Positions 1 through 6,838 of a DNA stretch of 59,133 nt are shown here, one piece after another. The notes under the pieces were generated by a model. The model was not told the origin of the DNA. It ran no database searches and saw only the letters and a list, made by a program, of their open reading frames with translations. The stretch lies in IMG/VR virus record IMGVR_UViG_3300037336_000152, positions 1 to 59,133 of that record, one strand, 5' to 3'. How positions within the stretch are numbered: position 1 is the first letter of the stretch; each line of letters opens with the position of its first letter. The translations under genes were made by a program, and so were the position numbers. Source of the stretch: a virus.

Positions 1-20
1 CTATCTTTTATGGATGCCAT
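1..20 (-). CDS. 5' end of membrane/coiled-coil cargo gene (partial, cut by window edge)
   Basis: Read leftward, these bases give Met-Ala-Ser-Ile-Lys-Asp, the same first codons as the complete gene ending at 56526 and starting at 57278. The rest lies outside the window. It shows that immunity region 1 is flanked by the same cargo gene as region 2. Confidence 0.6.
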
Positions 21-142
21 TTAGGCCTTTCAAGTTCGCCTGCGCGCCATTCTGGCTTACCCACTACAATCGCCCGCCACCACTCGCCCAGGCTGGTAGG
101 CGATGCGGCCGACAAAGATCGCCCCCCCCATCAATCGCCGCG
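1..142. repeat. Direct repeat A, left copy
   Basis: The stretch matches 57259-57397 base for base except for one homopolymer: eight C here against five in the right copy. Homology stops abruptly after the shared cgccgcg at 136-142. Together with repeat B it brackets the two alternative immunity regions. Confidence 0.9.
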
Positions 143-192
143 CCGCAGCTGGCGCAGGCGGTGGCGTCGCTCTAGGCAGCCTCGCCAAAGTG

Positions 193-1227
193 CTAGTACG
201 AGAACTCGTACCCGCTCTGCAGGGCGCCGATTAACTGAGCCTGGTTTTCCGCACTCTCACTAAAGGCGACCAGGATGTCAGCTAATGGGACATGCTTGTT
301 ATTGACGGCATCAAGCCAAAAATTTAAACCGTCGACATCTGCCGGGCGATTTAAGACATTCCCGTAGAGTCCGGCGATAATATCGCTGGGCGATGCAGAA
401 ATTCCGTAGATGGACGCGAACTCTGTTGAAGAAATAAACATTTCTGCGACACTACCCAGGGAAATCCCGCGATCAATGGCACTGACCCAATACCCTAGAC
501 CGTGAGCATCTGGCGCTCGATCAAACGCGGCCTGGTAGAGGCGGTATGCGGTCGCAGCAGAGCCAGTGGTCTCAAATGAGACTATGAAATCGGTAAAAAT
601 AAATCGTTCGATATCGAAAGCGGTGAGTAGTTGGCCCGTCGTCTTTGTAACCACAGTGTGATCATCAATGTTTTGGATAGCATATTCTGCTCGTGCGCCA
701 GCAAACGTTAAAGTGTCGAGCCCTTCCGCTCCATGAAACTCTGTATATGGCATCGCTAGTAGGCTATCGTTTCCCGATGTGCCATACTGAGTTGTCCAGA
801 CAGGTATTGTGTCAACATCCTCGTAGATGGATAGTGACACGAACGTGTGGTAAGCGCCCTGGTCCCACCCAGCACTAACGTAGTAAGTTCCTGTGTATGG
901 CGCCACGAAATCCCATACGTAGTCCGAGCCGTATGTGCGGTCCTCCCCGTCAACAGCCACGACGTTTCCAAGATTGTCGTACACCTGGATAAGAAACGGA
1001 TCAAAAAAACTACTGCTAGAAATATCGTAAGTAGCACCCGCTGTGCCCTCCCATGCAAAAAGCGAGTGAAGAATTGCGCCTGGCTTGGACGTGTAATAGG
1101 TGACACTGTTATCCCAGTCCGTTATGACTTCAGTCTGCGTGTATTTTGAGAAAGACAGCGTGTTCGCCTTCCGCATCTCCGCAGAAGTGAGATCTGGAAG
1201 GTAGTCAATCGTTGTGTATGCTGGCAT
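193..1227 (-). CDS. DUF4214-domain cargo (moron) protein
   Basis: Protein of 344 residues. The ATG at 1227 is chosen because GAGGAAA stands just upstream; an in-frame TTG at 1269 has no such site. The first ~130 residues look like a beta-sandwich of the bacterial pre-peptidase C-terminal type (D-rich, ending in TGTYYVSAG). A GTSGND motif and a repeat-like segment follow, resembling RTX/hemolysin-type proteins. The last ~110 residues are two DUF4214 units with the signature RAPDAHGLGYW and RPADVDGLNFW. No signal peptide is obvious, so export, if any, would be by another route. The position of the gene beside the repressor, and its replacement by an unrelated gene in region 2, are typical of lysogenic cargo. 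The tape measure protein of this phage also ends in DUF4214 units. Function unknown; superinfection exclusion is inference. Confidence 0.75.
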   Translation of the reverse strand: MPAYTTIDYLPDLTSAEMRKANTLSFSKYTQTEVITDWDNSVTYYTSKPGAILHSLFAWEGTAGATYDISSSSFFDPFLIQVYDNLGNVVAVDGEDRTYGSDYVWDFVAPYTGTYYVSAGWDQGAYHTFVSLSIYEDVDTIPVWTTQYGTSGNDSLLAMPYTEFHGAEGLDTLTFAGARAEYAIQNIDDHTVVTKTTGQLLTAFDIERFIFTDFIVSFETTGSAATAYRLYQAAFDRAPDAHGLGYWVSAIDRGISLGSVAEMFISSTEFASIYGISASPSDIIAGLYGNVLNRPADVDGLNFWLDAVNNKHVPLADILVAFSESAENQAQLIGALQSGYEFSY

Positions 1228-1251
1228 GGTTTCCTCGATAATTACGGCAAA

Positions 1252-1320
1252 GGCGTGCCGGTCCGCCAATTAATTATACGCATCAAAAAATGATGAAATC
1301 TAACCAATTGTTGCTATGTC
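1252..1320 (-). promoter_or_regulatory. Conserved cargo-gene promoter block, region 1
   Basis: Leftward -10 TATAAT (1273-1278) lies 45 bp before the cargo start. The block is shared with 57939-58006, including 31 identical bases ending at ttgctatgtc, although the genes behind it differ. No good -35 is seen; TGCG precedes the -10 in both copies. The promoter role is inference. Confidence 0.5.
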
Positions 1321-1538
1321 ACTGCGTCGAGGATTTTTCGCAGTGATGCCTTTATTTCGGCCAGCTCGGCCTGCGTTTGACCTCTACTATCTCGCAGGCG
1401 AATAAGTATTTCCTGATTGAGCGAATGCCCGTGCTGCTCGGCTGATAGTTGAAGATCGCGATGTAAATCTGGCGGAAGACGCAATGCGGTTTTGATGTAG
1501 TCGGCTTGTGTTGTTTTTTTTGCGGGCGGTATCGGCAT
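1314..1538 (-). CDS. Arc-family ribbon-helix-helix DNA-binding protein
   Basis: 74 residues. Residues 12-50 (YIKTALRLPPDLHRDLQLSAEQHGHSLNQEI) fit the Arc/MetJ fold: a short beta strand carrying the LRLPPDL contact motif, then two helices. The tail from ~55 is helical and probably aids oligomerisation. Such proteins bind operators as dimers of dimers. The gene stands between the cargo gene and the immunity genes and reads the same way as the cargo gene. It has no counterpart in region 2, so it belongs to the exchanged segment. Confidence 0.75.
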   Translation of the reverse strand: MPIPPAKKTTQADYIKTALRLPPDLHRDLQLSAEQHGHSLNQEILIRLRDSRGQTQAELAEIKASLRKILDAVT

Positions 1539-1718
1539 CGCCCAATTGTTTCATGCGGGAATTCTATTTGGGTAGCGCTGCCTCCATGTATGAAGGCTCA
1601 ATTGTGTATATTCGTTACTTTTCAACAACGAATTGAGCGCAAAACGCAGCTATTCTCTCTGGTTTGTAGGATTGTTCCTACTGTACGATTGATTGCTTAA
1701 TCGAACCAAAGGTTGTAG
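1539..1718. other. Intergenic stretch of immunity region 1
   Basis: No gene recognised. It holds start signals for the leftward Arc-like gene and the rightward small gene, and the inverted repeat at 1666-1681. Confidence 0.5.
1666..1681. promoter_or_regulatory. Inverted repeat GTAGGA-N4-TCCTAC (site 1)
   Basis: A perfect six-base inverted repeat with a TTGT spacer, 37 bp before the small rightward gene. The same arms, spaced by GTTG, occur at 58084-58099 before the equivalent gene of region 2, though the surrounding sequence is not alike. It is probably the operator of a shared or host regulator. Confidence 0.6.
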
Positions 1719-1922
1719 ATGAAAAATTATGACGAATACATAGCAATGTATTTGCGAATGAATGACGCGGCAAGGCAAATTATGTTTGATACGTCCGTAC
1801 GGCTTCTACAATCCCCTTCAGCGCAACGTCGGCGACCGACCCTATCCTTGGTTCCGCAAAACATCGGCCGGGTCGCGCCTGGGCGCGCTGGCAACAGTGG
1901 ATCGGATCGCGTGCTGCCCTAA
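1719..1922 (+). CDS. Small protein convergent with the repressor (region 1)
   Basis: 67 residues, with AAAGGT before the ATG. The N-terminal half resembles the region 2 counterpart at 58139 in pattern: an opening acidic/aromatic helix, then an R..D..VRLL-like helix, then SLVP or RLVP. The gene faces the repressor gene and their 3' ends overlap by 81 bp, so the two mRNAs are complementary there. The same arrangement recurs in region 2. Function unknown. Confidence 0.5.
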   Translation: MKNYDEYIAMYLRMNDAARQIMFDTSVRLLQSPSAQRRRPTLSLVPQNIGRVAPGRAGNSGSDRVLP

Positions 1923-2288
1923 AGGGTCTGCCAGTCGGTATGCCTCAAGTAAATTTATCTCGTCCTCATAAGCCAAAATCAGTCTCGGCAGGCCCTTTTC
2001 GGAATGCGCCTCAACGGGAAGTCCTGCATCGGTAGGTCGATCCGGCGCGCGATGTTCCGCCGAGTCACTTTCAGCACCAGGCGCTCCGCGCCCAGTGGTT
2101 AGCCACTCAACGCTTACCTGTAATACCTCGGCGACTTTGCCTATCCTAGCCCGATTTGGCGCGGTCCCACCCTCTTTTTCCCATAGTTGGACGGTTTGCC
2201 ATGCCACGTTGAGCTTGGTTGCCAGAGCCTTATGACTCGCCATGCCAAGTTCTTGGCGACGCTGCCTGATTCGTTGGTGAATGCTCAT
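1842..2288 (-). CDS. CI-like phage repressor (short, XRE family), region 1
   Basis: 148 residues from the ATG at 2288. Residues 2-66 are a classical XRE/Cro-C1 helix-turn-helix (IRQRRQELGM, then KALATKLNVAWQTVQLWEKEG, then VSVEWLTTG). The C-terminal half is acidic and helical. There is no LexA/S24 peptidase domain, so induction by RecA-stimulated self-cleavage is not expected, and an antirepressor such as the Rha-type protein may be needed. The gene diverges from the Cro-like gene across an 81-bp gap holding inverted repeats. A leftward TATATT ends six bases before the ATG and no Shine-Dalgarno is seen, so its mRNA may be leaderless. It differs entirely from the region 2 repressor. Confidence 0.8.
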   Translation of the reverse strand: MSIHQRIRQRRQELGMASHKALATKLNVAWQTVQLWEKEGGTAPNRARIGKVAEVLQVSVEWLTTGRGAPGAESDSAEHRAPDRPTDAGLPVEAHSEKGLPRLILAYEDEINLLEAYRLADPLGQHAIRSTVASAPRRDPADVLRNQG

Positions 2289-2369
2289 ATAAAGAATATA
2301 TCCGCTAGTTTTTGTTGTGGATACACAGAAAATTCTTGTCCGTGCTAGTTTTTCTAGTACAATCACTAC
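2289..2369. promoter_or_regulatory. Operator-promoter region between repressor 1 and cro 1
   Basis: Rightward promoter: TTGTCC (2336-2341), 16-bp spacer, TACAAT (2358-2363); the cro ATG follows six bases after the -10. The palindrome GTGCTAGTTTTTCTAGTAC (2342-2360) covers the spacer, and a half-site GCTAGTTTTT recurs at 2304-2313. A leftward TATATT serves the repressor gene. These operator motifs are absent from the left promoter at 54.86 kb. Confidence 0.65.
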
Positions 2370-2699
2370 ATGGACAAAGAATCTTCAAAGCAAGCACTGG
2401 CCGAGGCCGTTGATAAGTACCCAACTCTCAGGGCGTTTTCTGATGCAATTGGAGTCCCGTATCAGGTCGTCCAGCAGTGGCGAAAAAATGGCGTTCCTGC
2501 CGAGCATTGCCCGACTATTGAGCGGCTGGCTGGGGTTCTCTGCGAGCGACTAAATAGCGGCGTCGACTGGCCCTACGTGCGTAGCACTGGCCAATCGCCC
2601 CAGCACCCTCCGCCTCGCCGCAAGCCACCAGCCAAAACCGTCATGGAGGCGGGAGTCGATCAGACTGACCCGAACTGCGTTGCACAAAACCCCAAATAA
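2370..2699 (+). CDS. Cro/YdaS-like regulator, region 1
   Basis: 109 residues. Residues 8-60 (LAEAVDKYPTLRAFSDAIGVPYQVVQQWRKNGVP) form the YdaS-type HTH used by Cro-like proteins of Rac-like prophages, which switch off the repressor promoter. The C-terminal 25 residues are nearly identical to those of the region 2 Cro although the DNA-binding parts differ, which places an exchange point near codon 84. The mRNA probably starts at the ATG itself. First gene of the rightward operon. Confidence 0.8.
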   Translation: MDKESSKQALAEAVDKYPTLRAFSDAIGVPYQVVQQWRKNGVPAEHCPTIERLAGVLCERLNSGVDWPYVRSTGQSPQHPPPRRKPPAKTVMEAGVDQTDPNCVAQNPK

Positions 2700-2776
2700 C
2701 CAGGACGCCAAATTAACACCCGCATCACCCGAAGTCCTGAACCCACGAAAGCAAGCCATGAGCCTTGAAACCAAAC
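2619..2776. repeat. Direct repeat B, left copy
   Basis: Matches 58976-59133 with about three mismatches, up to the window end. It covers the 3' end of cro and the start of the next gene. Because the right copy is cut by the window edge, homology may extend further. Confidence 0.9.
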
Positions 2777-3225
2777 TCGATCAACTGATTGACCTGATGT
2801 CGCGCCCAGTGCAGGGCATCGAGATCGCCGCCGACGACACGCCGGCACTGATCCTGGCCGAGCTGCGCACTCATTCCGCATTGCTGACTACGCTCTGCCA
2901 GCACCAGGACGACGCGGCCAAGATTCACGATGCGACCGTGCGCGGCTTTAACTCACGCACGGCTAAGTCAATGCCATCCCCGTCTGATGGGATGTTCTTC
3001 CGTTTGGGCGGTGAACCTATTCCCTGGCCTGGGCACTCCCGCTGCGAAGAAACACTCAGTGCTTCGGATCAGGCGCAGCTTGAAACTCGGAAGTTTGCAA
3101 TTTCCGAACTGCCGAATTTAGAGCCTCGGCCAGTTCCGATGCCTGGGGAGCGGTCAGGACAAATTGCGGACTCTGAATCGCTTCTGGCAAAAGTTGCATC
3201 GGACTCGTCAGGTAATCGAGCCTGA
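2758..3225 (+). CDS. Unrecognised early protein
   Basis: 155 residues from the ATG that is conserved in repeat B; the upstream signal is weak (GAAAG). Residues 1-65 are helical and acidic, with natural composition. The part beyond ~70 is Pro/Arg/Ser-rich and runs antisense to the BssS-like gene for 170 bp, so the true protein could end earlier if a frameshift occurred. Function unknown. Confidence 0.45.
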   Translation: MSLETKLDQLIDLMSRPVQGIEIAADDTPALILAELRTHSALLTTLCQHQDDAAKIHDATVRGFNSRTAKSMPSPSDGMFFRLGGEPIPWPGHSRCEETLSASDQAQLETRKFAISELPNLEPRPVPMPGERSGQIADSESLLAKVASDSSGNRA

Positions 3226-3298
3226 CCGTGACAGCTTCATACGCCTTGATCGGCCCGATAGTCCAGCCGCACACCGGAAATAGCTTTATCTCGTCCAT
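3056..3298 (-). CDS. BssS-like small protein
   Basis: 80 residues. VCGWTIGPIKAYEAVTVRLDYL and FVLTAPQASELAEALNSAVRKL follow the pattern of the BssS family (GWD....YDAM.LRL.Y, then a helix in which a ligand or partner is expected). In E. coli BssS influences biofilm formation; in prophages the role is unknown. AAAGG precedes the start. It reads against the early operon, so its expression from a lysogen is possible. The overlap with the preceding rightward gene is unusual. Confidence 0.6.
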   Translation of the reverse strand: MDEIKLFPVCGWTIGPIKAYEAVTVRLDYLTSPMQLLPEAIQSPQFVLTAPQASELAEALNSAVRKLQTSEFQAAPDPKH

Positions 3299-3412
3299 GG
3301 GAAGCCCTTTTGAAAGTTGTTGTTTAGGAACTGCAACTTTAACTCATCAGGGCAGCCCGCCCGTTTTACCTGAATTTCAACACGTTCCAACCCTCTGAAA
3401 ATGGAGAAACAA

Positions 3413-3718
3413 ATGAGTACACGTAACCGCACGAAAATCCGCGAAACCTGCGTCAACAAGGTCGAGGACGACACCATCACTGACCACCTGCGCGACATCG
3501 GCATGGCGTTTTCCACCTGGTCCCGAATGGTCATGTTCGGATCCATTGCTGAGCATGATGCACTGCAAGCGCGACCAGTGGAATCCCGTAAATGTCGGGA
3601 TGCTCCGATGGCAAGCCGGCCATCAGCCAAGCCGGGCAGGGCCATTCAAACGGCTGTTCGCCATGGCGGGCGGCATCGGGCGGGATTCGGCGGTGCGCCC
3701 CGGCCAATCCGGGTTTGA
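3413..3718 (+). CDS. Unrecognised early protein
   Basis: 101 residues beginning MSTRNRTKIRET, with GGAGAAA before the ATG. Residues 1-50 look like a folded helical unit (DDTITDHLRDIGMAFSTWSRMV); from ~55 the chain is basic and low in complexity, and may be read-through of unselected sequence. No family recognised. Confidence 0.45.
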   Translation: MSTRNRTKIRETCVNKVEDDTITDHLRDIGMAFSTWSRMVMFGSIAEHDALQARPVESRKCRDAPMASRPSAKPGRAIQTAVRHGGRHRAGFGGAPRPIRV

Positions 3719-3755
3719 TGGCGATTTCAAACTACGAAAAAAACAGGAGGCGTAA

Positions 3756-3929
3756 TTGAGTATCAAGCAAAACGCGCTCACCGCCCTGGCCGAATACATC
3801 GACGCGCACGAATCATGGAACAAGGTGCAAAGCGAGCATCTGGCCAAGGAGAAGAGGCTGAAGCACAAGCAGTTGATCGAGGCCGGGAAACTATACCGGC
3901 CGCAACACAAGCCCGAATCTGAGCGATGA
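3756..3929 (+). CDS. Small helical protein, TTG start
   Basis: 57 residues. AGGAGG stands five bases before a TTG codon that opens MSIKQNALTALAEYIDAH; no ATG is available in frame. Mostly alpha-helical and lysine-rich (HLAKEKRLKHKQLIEAGKLY). Too short to classify. Confidence 0.6.
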   Translation: MSIKQNALTALAEYIDAHESWNKVQSEHLAKEKRLKHKQLIEAGKLYRPQHKPESER

Positions 3930-3999
3930 CGGGAGAAAGAGGTCATGTACGAAATCCGACTACGCCGGGCATCAGACCCGGCATCAACTGAAAGAGACT

Positions 4000-4209
4000 A
4001 TGGAATCGAACATCAACATTCTGCTGGACAAGATCATGAGCCTGCACGCGATCAAAAACGACGCGGGGCTGGCGGGATTTCTGGAAGTGGCGCCGCCGCT
4101 TATCAGCAAGCTGCGCCACAACAAACTCCAGCTGGGCGCGACGATGATCATCACTATCCACGAAAAAACTGATATCCCGGTGCGCGATATCAAGCAAATG
4201 GCAGCCTGA
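4000..4209 (+). CDS. Small HTH-like regulatory protein
   Basis: 69 residues. LLDKIMSLHAIKNDAGLAGFL, then PPLISKLRHNKLQL, has the spacing of an XRE-type helix-turn-helix: helix 2 around DAGLAGFL and the recognition helix around PPLISKLR. Such short Cro-like proteins are common in early operons. Possible CII/Cro-like role; not proven. Confidence 0.6.
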   Translation: MESNINILLDKIMSLHAIKNDAGLAGFLEVAPPLISKLRHNKLQLGATMIITIHEKTDIPVRDIKQMAA

Positions 4210-4224
4210 CGCGGAAAAAGAAAA

Positions 4225-4247
4225 AGCCCGCTGATCAAGAGCGGGCT
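4225..4247 (-). terminator. Hairpin with U-run on the leftward transcript
   Basis: AGCCCGC / GCGGGCT with a nine-base loop. Read leftward it is followed by TTTTTCTTTTT, a good intrinsic terminator; read rightward it has no T-run. It would stop antisense transcripts, or fold in the rha leader. Confidence 0.55.
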
Positions 4248-4280
4248 TCGTGGAACGTTTTTCAACAACAAGGAATTCCC

Positions 4281-5045
4281 ATGATAGCACAATCACAAAA
4301 TGCCGCATCCGGCGCGCCTACCGCTGCGCCAGCGGTGACGATGACGAGCTTGGAGCTTGTCACCATTATCAATTCCATGCGCGAGCCTGGGCGCGCAGAT
4401 CTTCGCCACGATCATTTCATGGCAAAGATCGAGAATCACCCCGGAATCGACTCACCCAAATTTTTGGGCCAGTACAAGGACAGTACAGGCCGCACGCTCA
4501 AGTGCTACCAGTTGCCCAAGCGCGAATGCGAGATCCTTGTGATGAGCGAGTCGCTGGCGGTTCAGGCCAAAGTGTATGACCGCATGACCAAACTTGAATC
4601 CCATCCACCAGCGCGCGCACGTCGCGCTCGACTTCCGAAGGCGCCGATTCTCGTCGCCGCTGCTCTGATCCCGCCAGTTATGCGTACGCTCGAGCGTATG
4701 GGTATGGACAAAAACTCGGCCGCGATCAGCGCAAACCGCATGGCGCTGGCAGAAACTGGCGTGGACTTCCTTGCCCTTGCCGGACACACGCATTTGGTCA
4801 CGCCGACCCAAGAACTGTGCTTCACCCCGACCGAGCTTGGCTCGCGTCGATGCATGAGCGCAAAGGGCTTTAACATTCATCTTGCTCAGCGCGGCCTGCA
4901 GGAGCGCATCAGCGGCCACTGGGTGCCGACCGCCAAGGGCGCGCCCTTCGCCGTGGTGCTCGACACCGGCAAGGCGCACGGCAACGGCACGCCTATTCAG
5001 CAAGTTAAGTGGATCGACTCGGTGATGAGCGAGGTAGCCGCATGA
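4281..5045 (+). CDS. Rha-family phage regulatory protein (antirepressor type)
   Basis: 254 residues; AAGGA precedes the ATG. Residues 22-105 carry the pRha pattern: an HTH-like segment TSLELVTIINSMREP, RADLRHDHFMAKIEN, then CYQLPKRECEILVMSES and a VYDRM helix. The C-terminal third (KGFNIHLAQRGLQ.....GHWVPTAKG) resembles the C-terminal domain of phage antirepressors. Such proteins relieve repression or reset the lysis-lysogeny choice, which matters here because both repressors lack a self-cleavage domain. It overlaps the next gene by ATGA. Confidence 0.8.
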   Translation: MIAQSQNAASGAPTAAPAVTMTSLELVTIINSMREPGRADLRHDHFMAKIENHPGIDSPKFLGQYKDSTGRTLKCYQLPKRECEILVMSESLAVQAKVYDRMTKLESHPPARARRARLPKAPILVAAALIPPVMRTLERMGMDKNSAAISANRMALAETGVDFLALAGHTHLVTPTQELCFTPTELGSRRCMSAKGFNIHLAQRGLQERISGHWVPTAKGAPFAVVLDTGKAHGNGTPIQQVKWIDSVMSEVAA

Positions 5046-5662
5046 CTAGCCGAACAACTATTCCAACGGCTGCGCTTCCCGTCGCGCCACTGAACGTCCA
5101 TGCCCGATCCCTGATCCGCCATTCGAACCTCAAAAAACTGGTTTTTAGCCTGCGAGACAATCCGATGCAGCGCGACGAAATTGCCGGAATTTTTAAATTC
5201 TCACCTTCTGGCGCGCGCAATTACATTAAAGATTTGCGGCTGGCTGGCCTGATTACGATCATCGGATACCCGGATGAAAGAGGTCCGCACAGGGGTCTGC
5301 CGCTGTGGGGAATCGTGCTTGACGCTGCGCATGTCGAAAAATGGCTATCGCGCCTCGATGCCGGCGAATGCGCTGGGGTCCACAAGCAGCGCCCCAAAAA
5401 CCTAATGATTGCCATGAAAGACAAGACGCGCCATTTTCACATTCTCAGCGACGACGCGCATTTTAATGTCAAAGTGAGCAGGTCCAAAGGCAAGCCCGAT
5501 CCGATTGCGCAACACCTTTTTGGCCGCGCGCCGGCTGCTGATTCGCGCGCCGATGGTTTGGATAATTTTCCAGAACCTGCGCGGCCGGCAAAGATCTCGC
5601 CGTGGGAGGCGCTGATGCAGATTCGATTCGACCTGGGCGAGCCGGAAAGGATTCGGGCATGA
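5042..5662 (+). CDS. Winged-helix DNA-binding protein
   Basis: 206 residues, start overlapping the rha stop. Residues ~35-85 (KKLVFSLRDNPMQRDEIAGIFKFSPSGARNYIKDLRLAGLI) are a winged-helix unit of the MarR/ArsR-like kind. The rest is a basic linker and a C-terminal tail with no recognised domain. Located between a regulator and the methylation/replication genes, it may be a transcription factor or a replication origin binder. Confidence 0.65.
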   Translation: MTSRTTIPTAALPVAPLNVHARSLIRHSNLKKLVFSLRDNPMQRDEIAGIFKFSPSGARNYIKDLRLAGLITIIGYPDERGPHRGLPLWGIVLDAAHVEKWLSRLDAGECAGVHKQRPKNLMIAMKDKTRHFHILSDDAHFNVKVSRSKGKPDPIAQHLFGRAPAADSRADGLDNFPEPARPAKISPWEALMQIRFDLGEPERIRA

Positions 5663-5829
5663 ATAATTCCGGCAAATCCCGCAGCACATACACCCCAACC
5701 GCTCCAGGCATCGGCATCCAGACTGCTATGCGCCGCTGTGCGGGTGAGTGCGCGCGCCGGCTCAGTGTCGGGCAGTTCGTGGCTGGGAGTGATGTTTGCT
5801 TGCGCTGCGAGCTTCGGAGGGCGAAATGA
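5659..5829 (+). CDS. Small zinc-ribbon-like protein
   Basis: 56 residues, ATGA-overlapped at both ends. C-x3-C and C-x2-C pairs (RRCAGECARR...DVCLRCE) suggest one zinc site. Several such mini zinc proteins are scattered in this operon. Function unknown. Confidence 0.6.
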   Translation: MNNSGKSRSTYTPTAPGIGIQTAMRRCAGECARRLSVGQFVAGSDVCLRCELRRAK

Positions 5830-5927
5830 AGCGGTCCCCATTCAAGCCAAGCACCATCACCATTAAAAGCAATGATCTGATGCGTATCACGGCTATGGAT
5901 CGGGCGGAGATTGGCGGTGATGCATGA
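5826..5927 (+). CDS. Small coupled ORF
   Basis: 33 residues (MKRSPFKPSTITIKS...). It fills the gap between two genes with four-base overlaps on both sides, which argues for translation. No family recognised. Confidence 0.45.
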   Translation: MKRSPFKPSTITIKSNDLMRITAMDRAEIGGDA

Positions 5928-6838
5928 TGGCCATCGACTTGTTCGCGGGCGCTGGTGGATTCAGCACTGGCGCCACAATGGCCGGGGTTGATGTGGTATG
6001 GGCCGCAAACCACTGGCCGGCAGCCGTTGCTATCCATGAGCTAAACCATCCCGGCGCGCAGCACGCATGCCAAGACCTGCATCAGACGAATTGGCAGGAC
6101 GTGCCGGCGCATGATCTTTTGCTTGCTAGCCCATGCTGTCAGGGTCATAGCAAAGCACGCGGCAAGGCTAACGGGAATCCGCAGCATGACGCCAGCCGCT
6201 CGACTGCATGGGCCGTAGTGTCGGCTGCCGAATATCACCGGCCAACGTTCGCGCTGATCGAAAATGTTCCAGAGTTCGTTCGATGGGCTCTGTACCCGGC
6301 ATGGTGCGCTGCGATGGATGCACTGGGCTACGCACTGACGCCAATGATTATCGACGCCGCCGACCACGGCGCGCCGCAGCACCGCGAGCGCCTGTTTATT
6401 GCAGCCGTGCGCGCCAAGCACCCGATTCAAATTCAAATGCCACGGCGCGATCACGTCCCGGCCAGCAGTTTTATCGACTTCGACGCAGGGAAGTGGCAAC
6501 CGATCCAGAAGCCGGGCAGGGCGGCAGCTACGCTTGCGCGGGTTGCTGCCGGTCGGGCGCAGCACGGCGAACGCTTCATTTCCAGCTTCTACGGGAATTC
6601 AACGGGCGGGCGGTCTATCGACAGGCCAATCGGAACAATCACGACAAAGGACCGTCACGCGATCATCGACGGCGAACGCATGCGCATGCTATCCGCGCAA
6701 GAGTGCCGCGCCGCTATGGGCTTCCCTGCTGATTACATCCTGCCGACAAAGCACGCCGATGCCGTGCATATGCTTGGCAATGCCGTGGCGCCGCCAGCCG
6801 CGCGCGATGTGATAACCGCAATGATGGAGGCCGCATGA
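5924..6838 (+). CDS. C5-cytosine DNA methyltransferase
   Basis: 304 residues. Motif I DLFAGAGGFSTG (5-16) binds SAM. Motif IV reads SPCCQGHS (69-76), with the catalytic cysteine at 72; the usual second proline is replaced by cysteine. ENV (113-115) is motif VI and QHRER (152-156) motif VIII. Motifs IX-X lie near the C-terminus (FSAQECRAAMGFP-like LSAQECRAAMGFP, then LGNAVAPPAA). No endonuclease partner is adjacent, so this is an orphan enzyme, probably protecting phage DNA from host restriction or marking it. Translationally coupled on both sides. Confidence 0.92.
   Translation: MMAIDLFAGAGGFSTGATMAGVDVVWAANHWPAAVAIHELNHPGAQHACQDLHQTNWQDVPAHDLLLASPCCQGHSKARGKANGNPQHDASRSTAWAVVSAAEYHRPTFALIENVPEFVRWALYPAWCAAMDALGYALTPMIIDAADHGAPQHRERLFIAAVRAKHPIQIQMPRRDHVPASSFIDFDAGKWQPIQKPGRAAATLARVAAGRAQHGERFISSFYGNSTGGRSIDRPIGTITTKDRHAIIDGERMRMLSAQECRAAMGFPADYILPTKHADAVHMLGNAVAPPAARDVITAMMEAA

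Noticed and set aside
2289-2366. Upstream extension of repressor 1
   Set aside because: The extra residues would be encoded by the operator region; the HTH begins right after the ATG at 2288.
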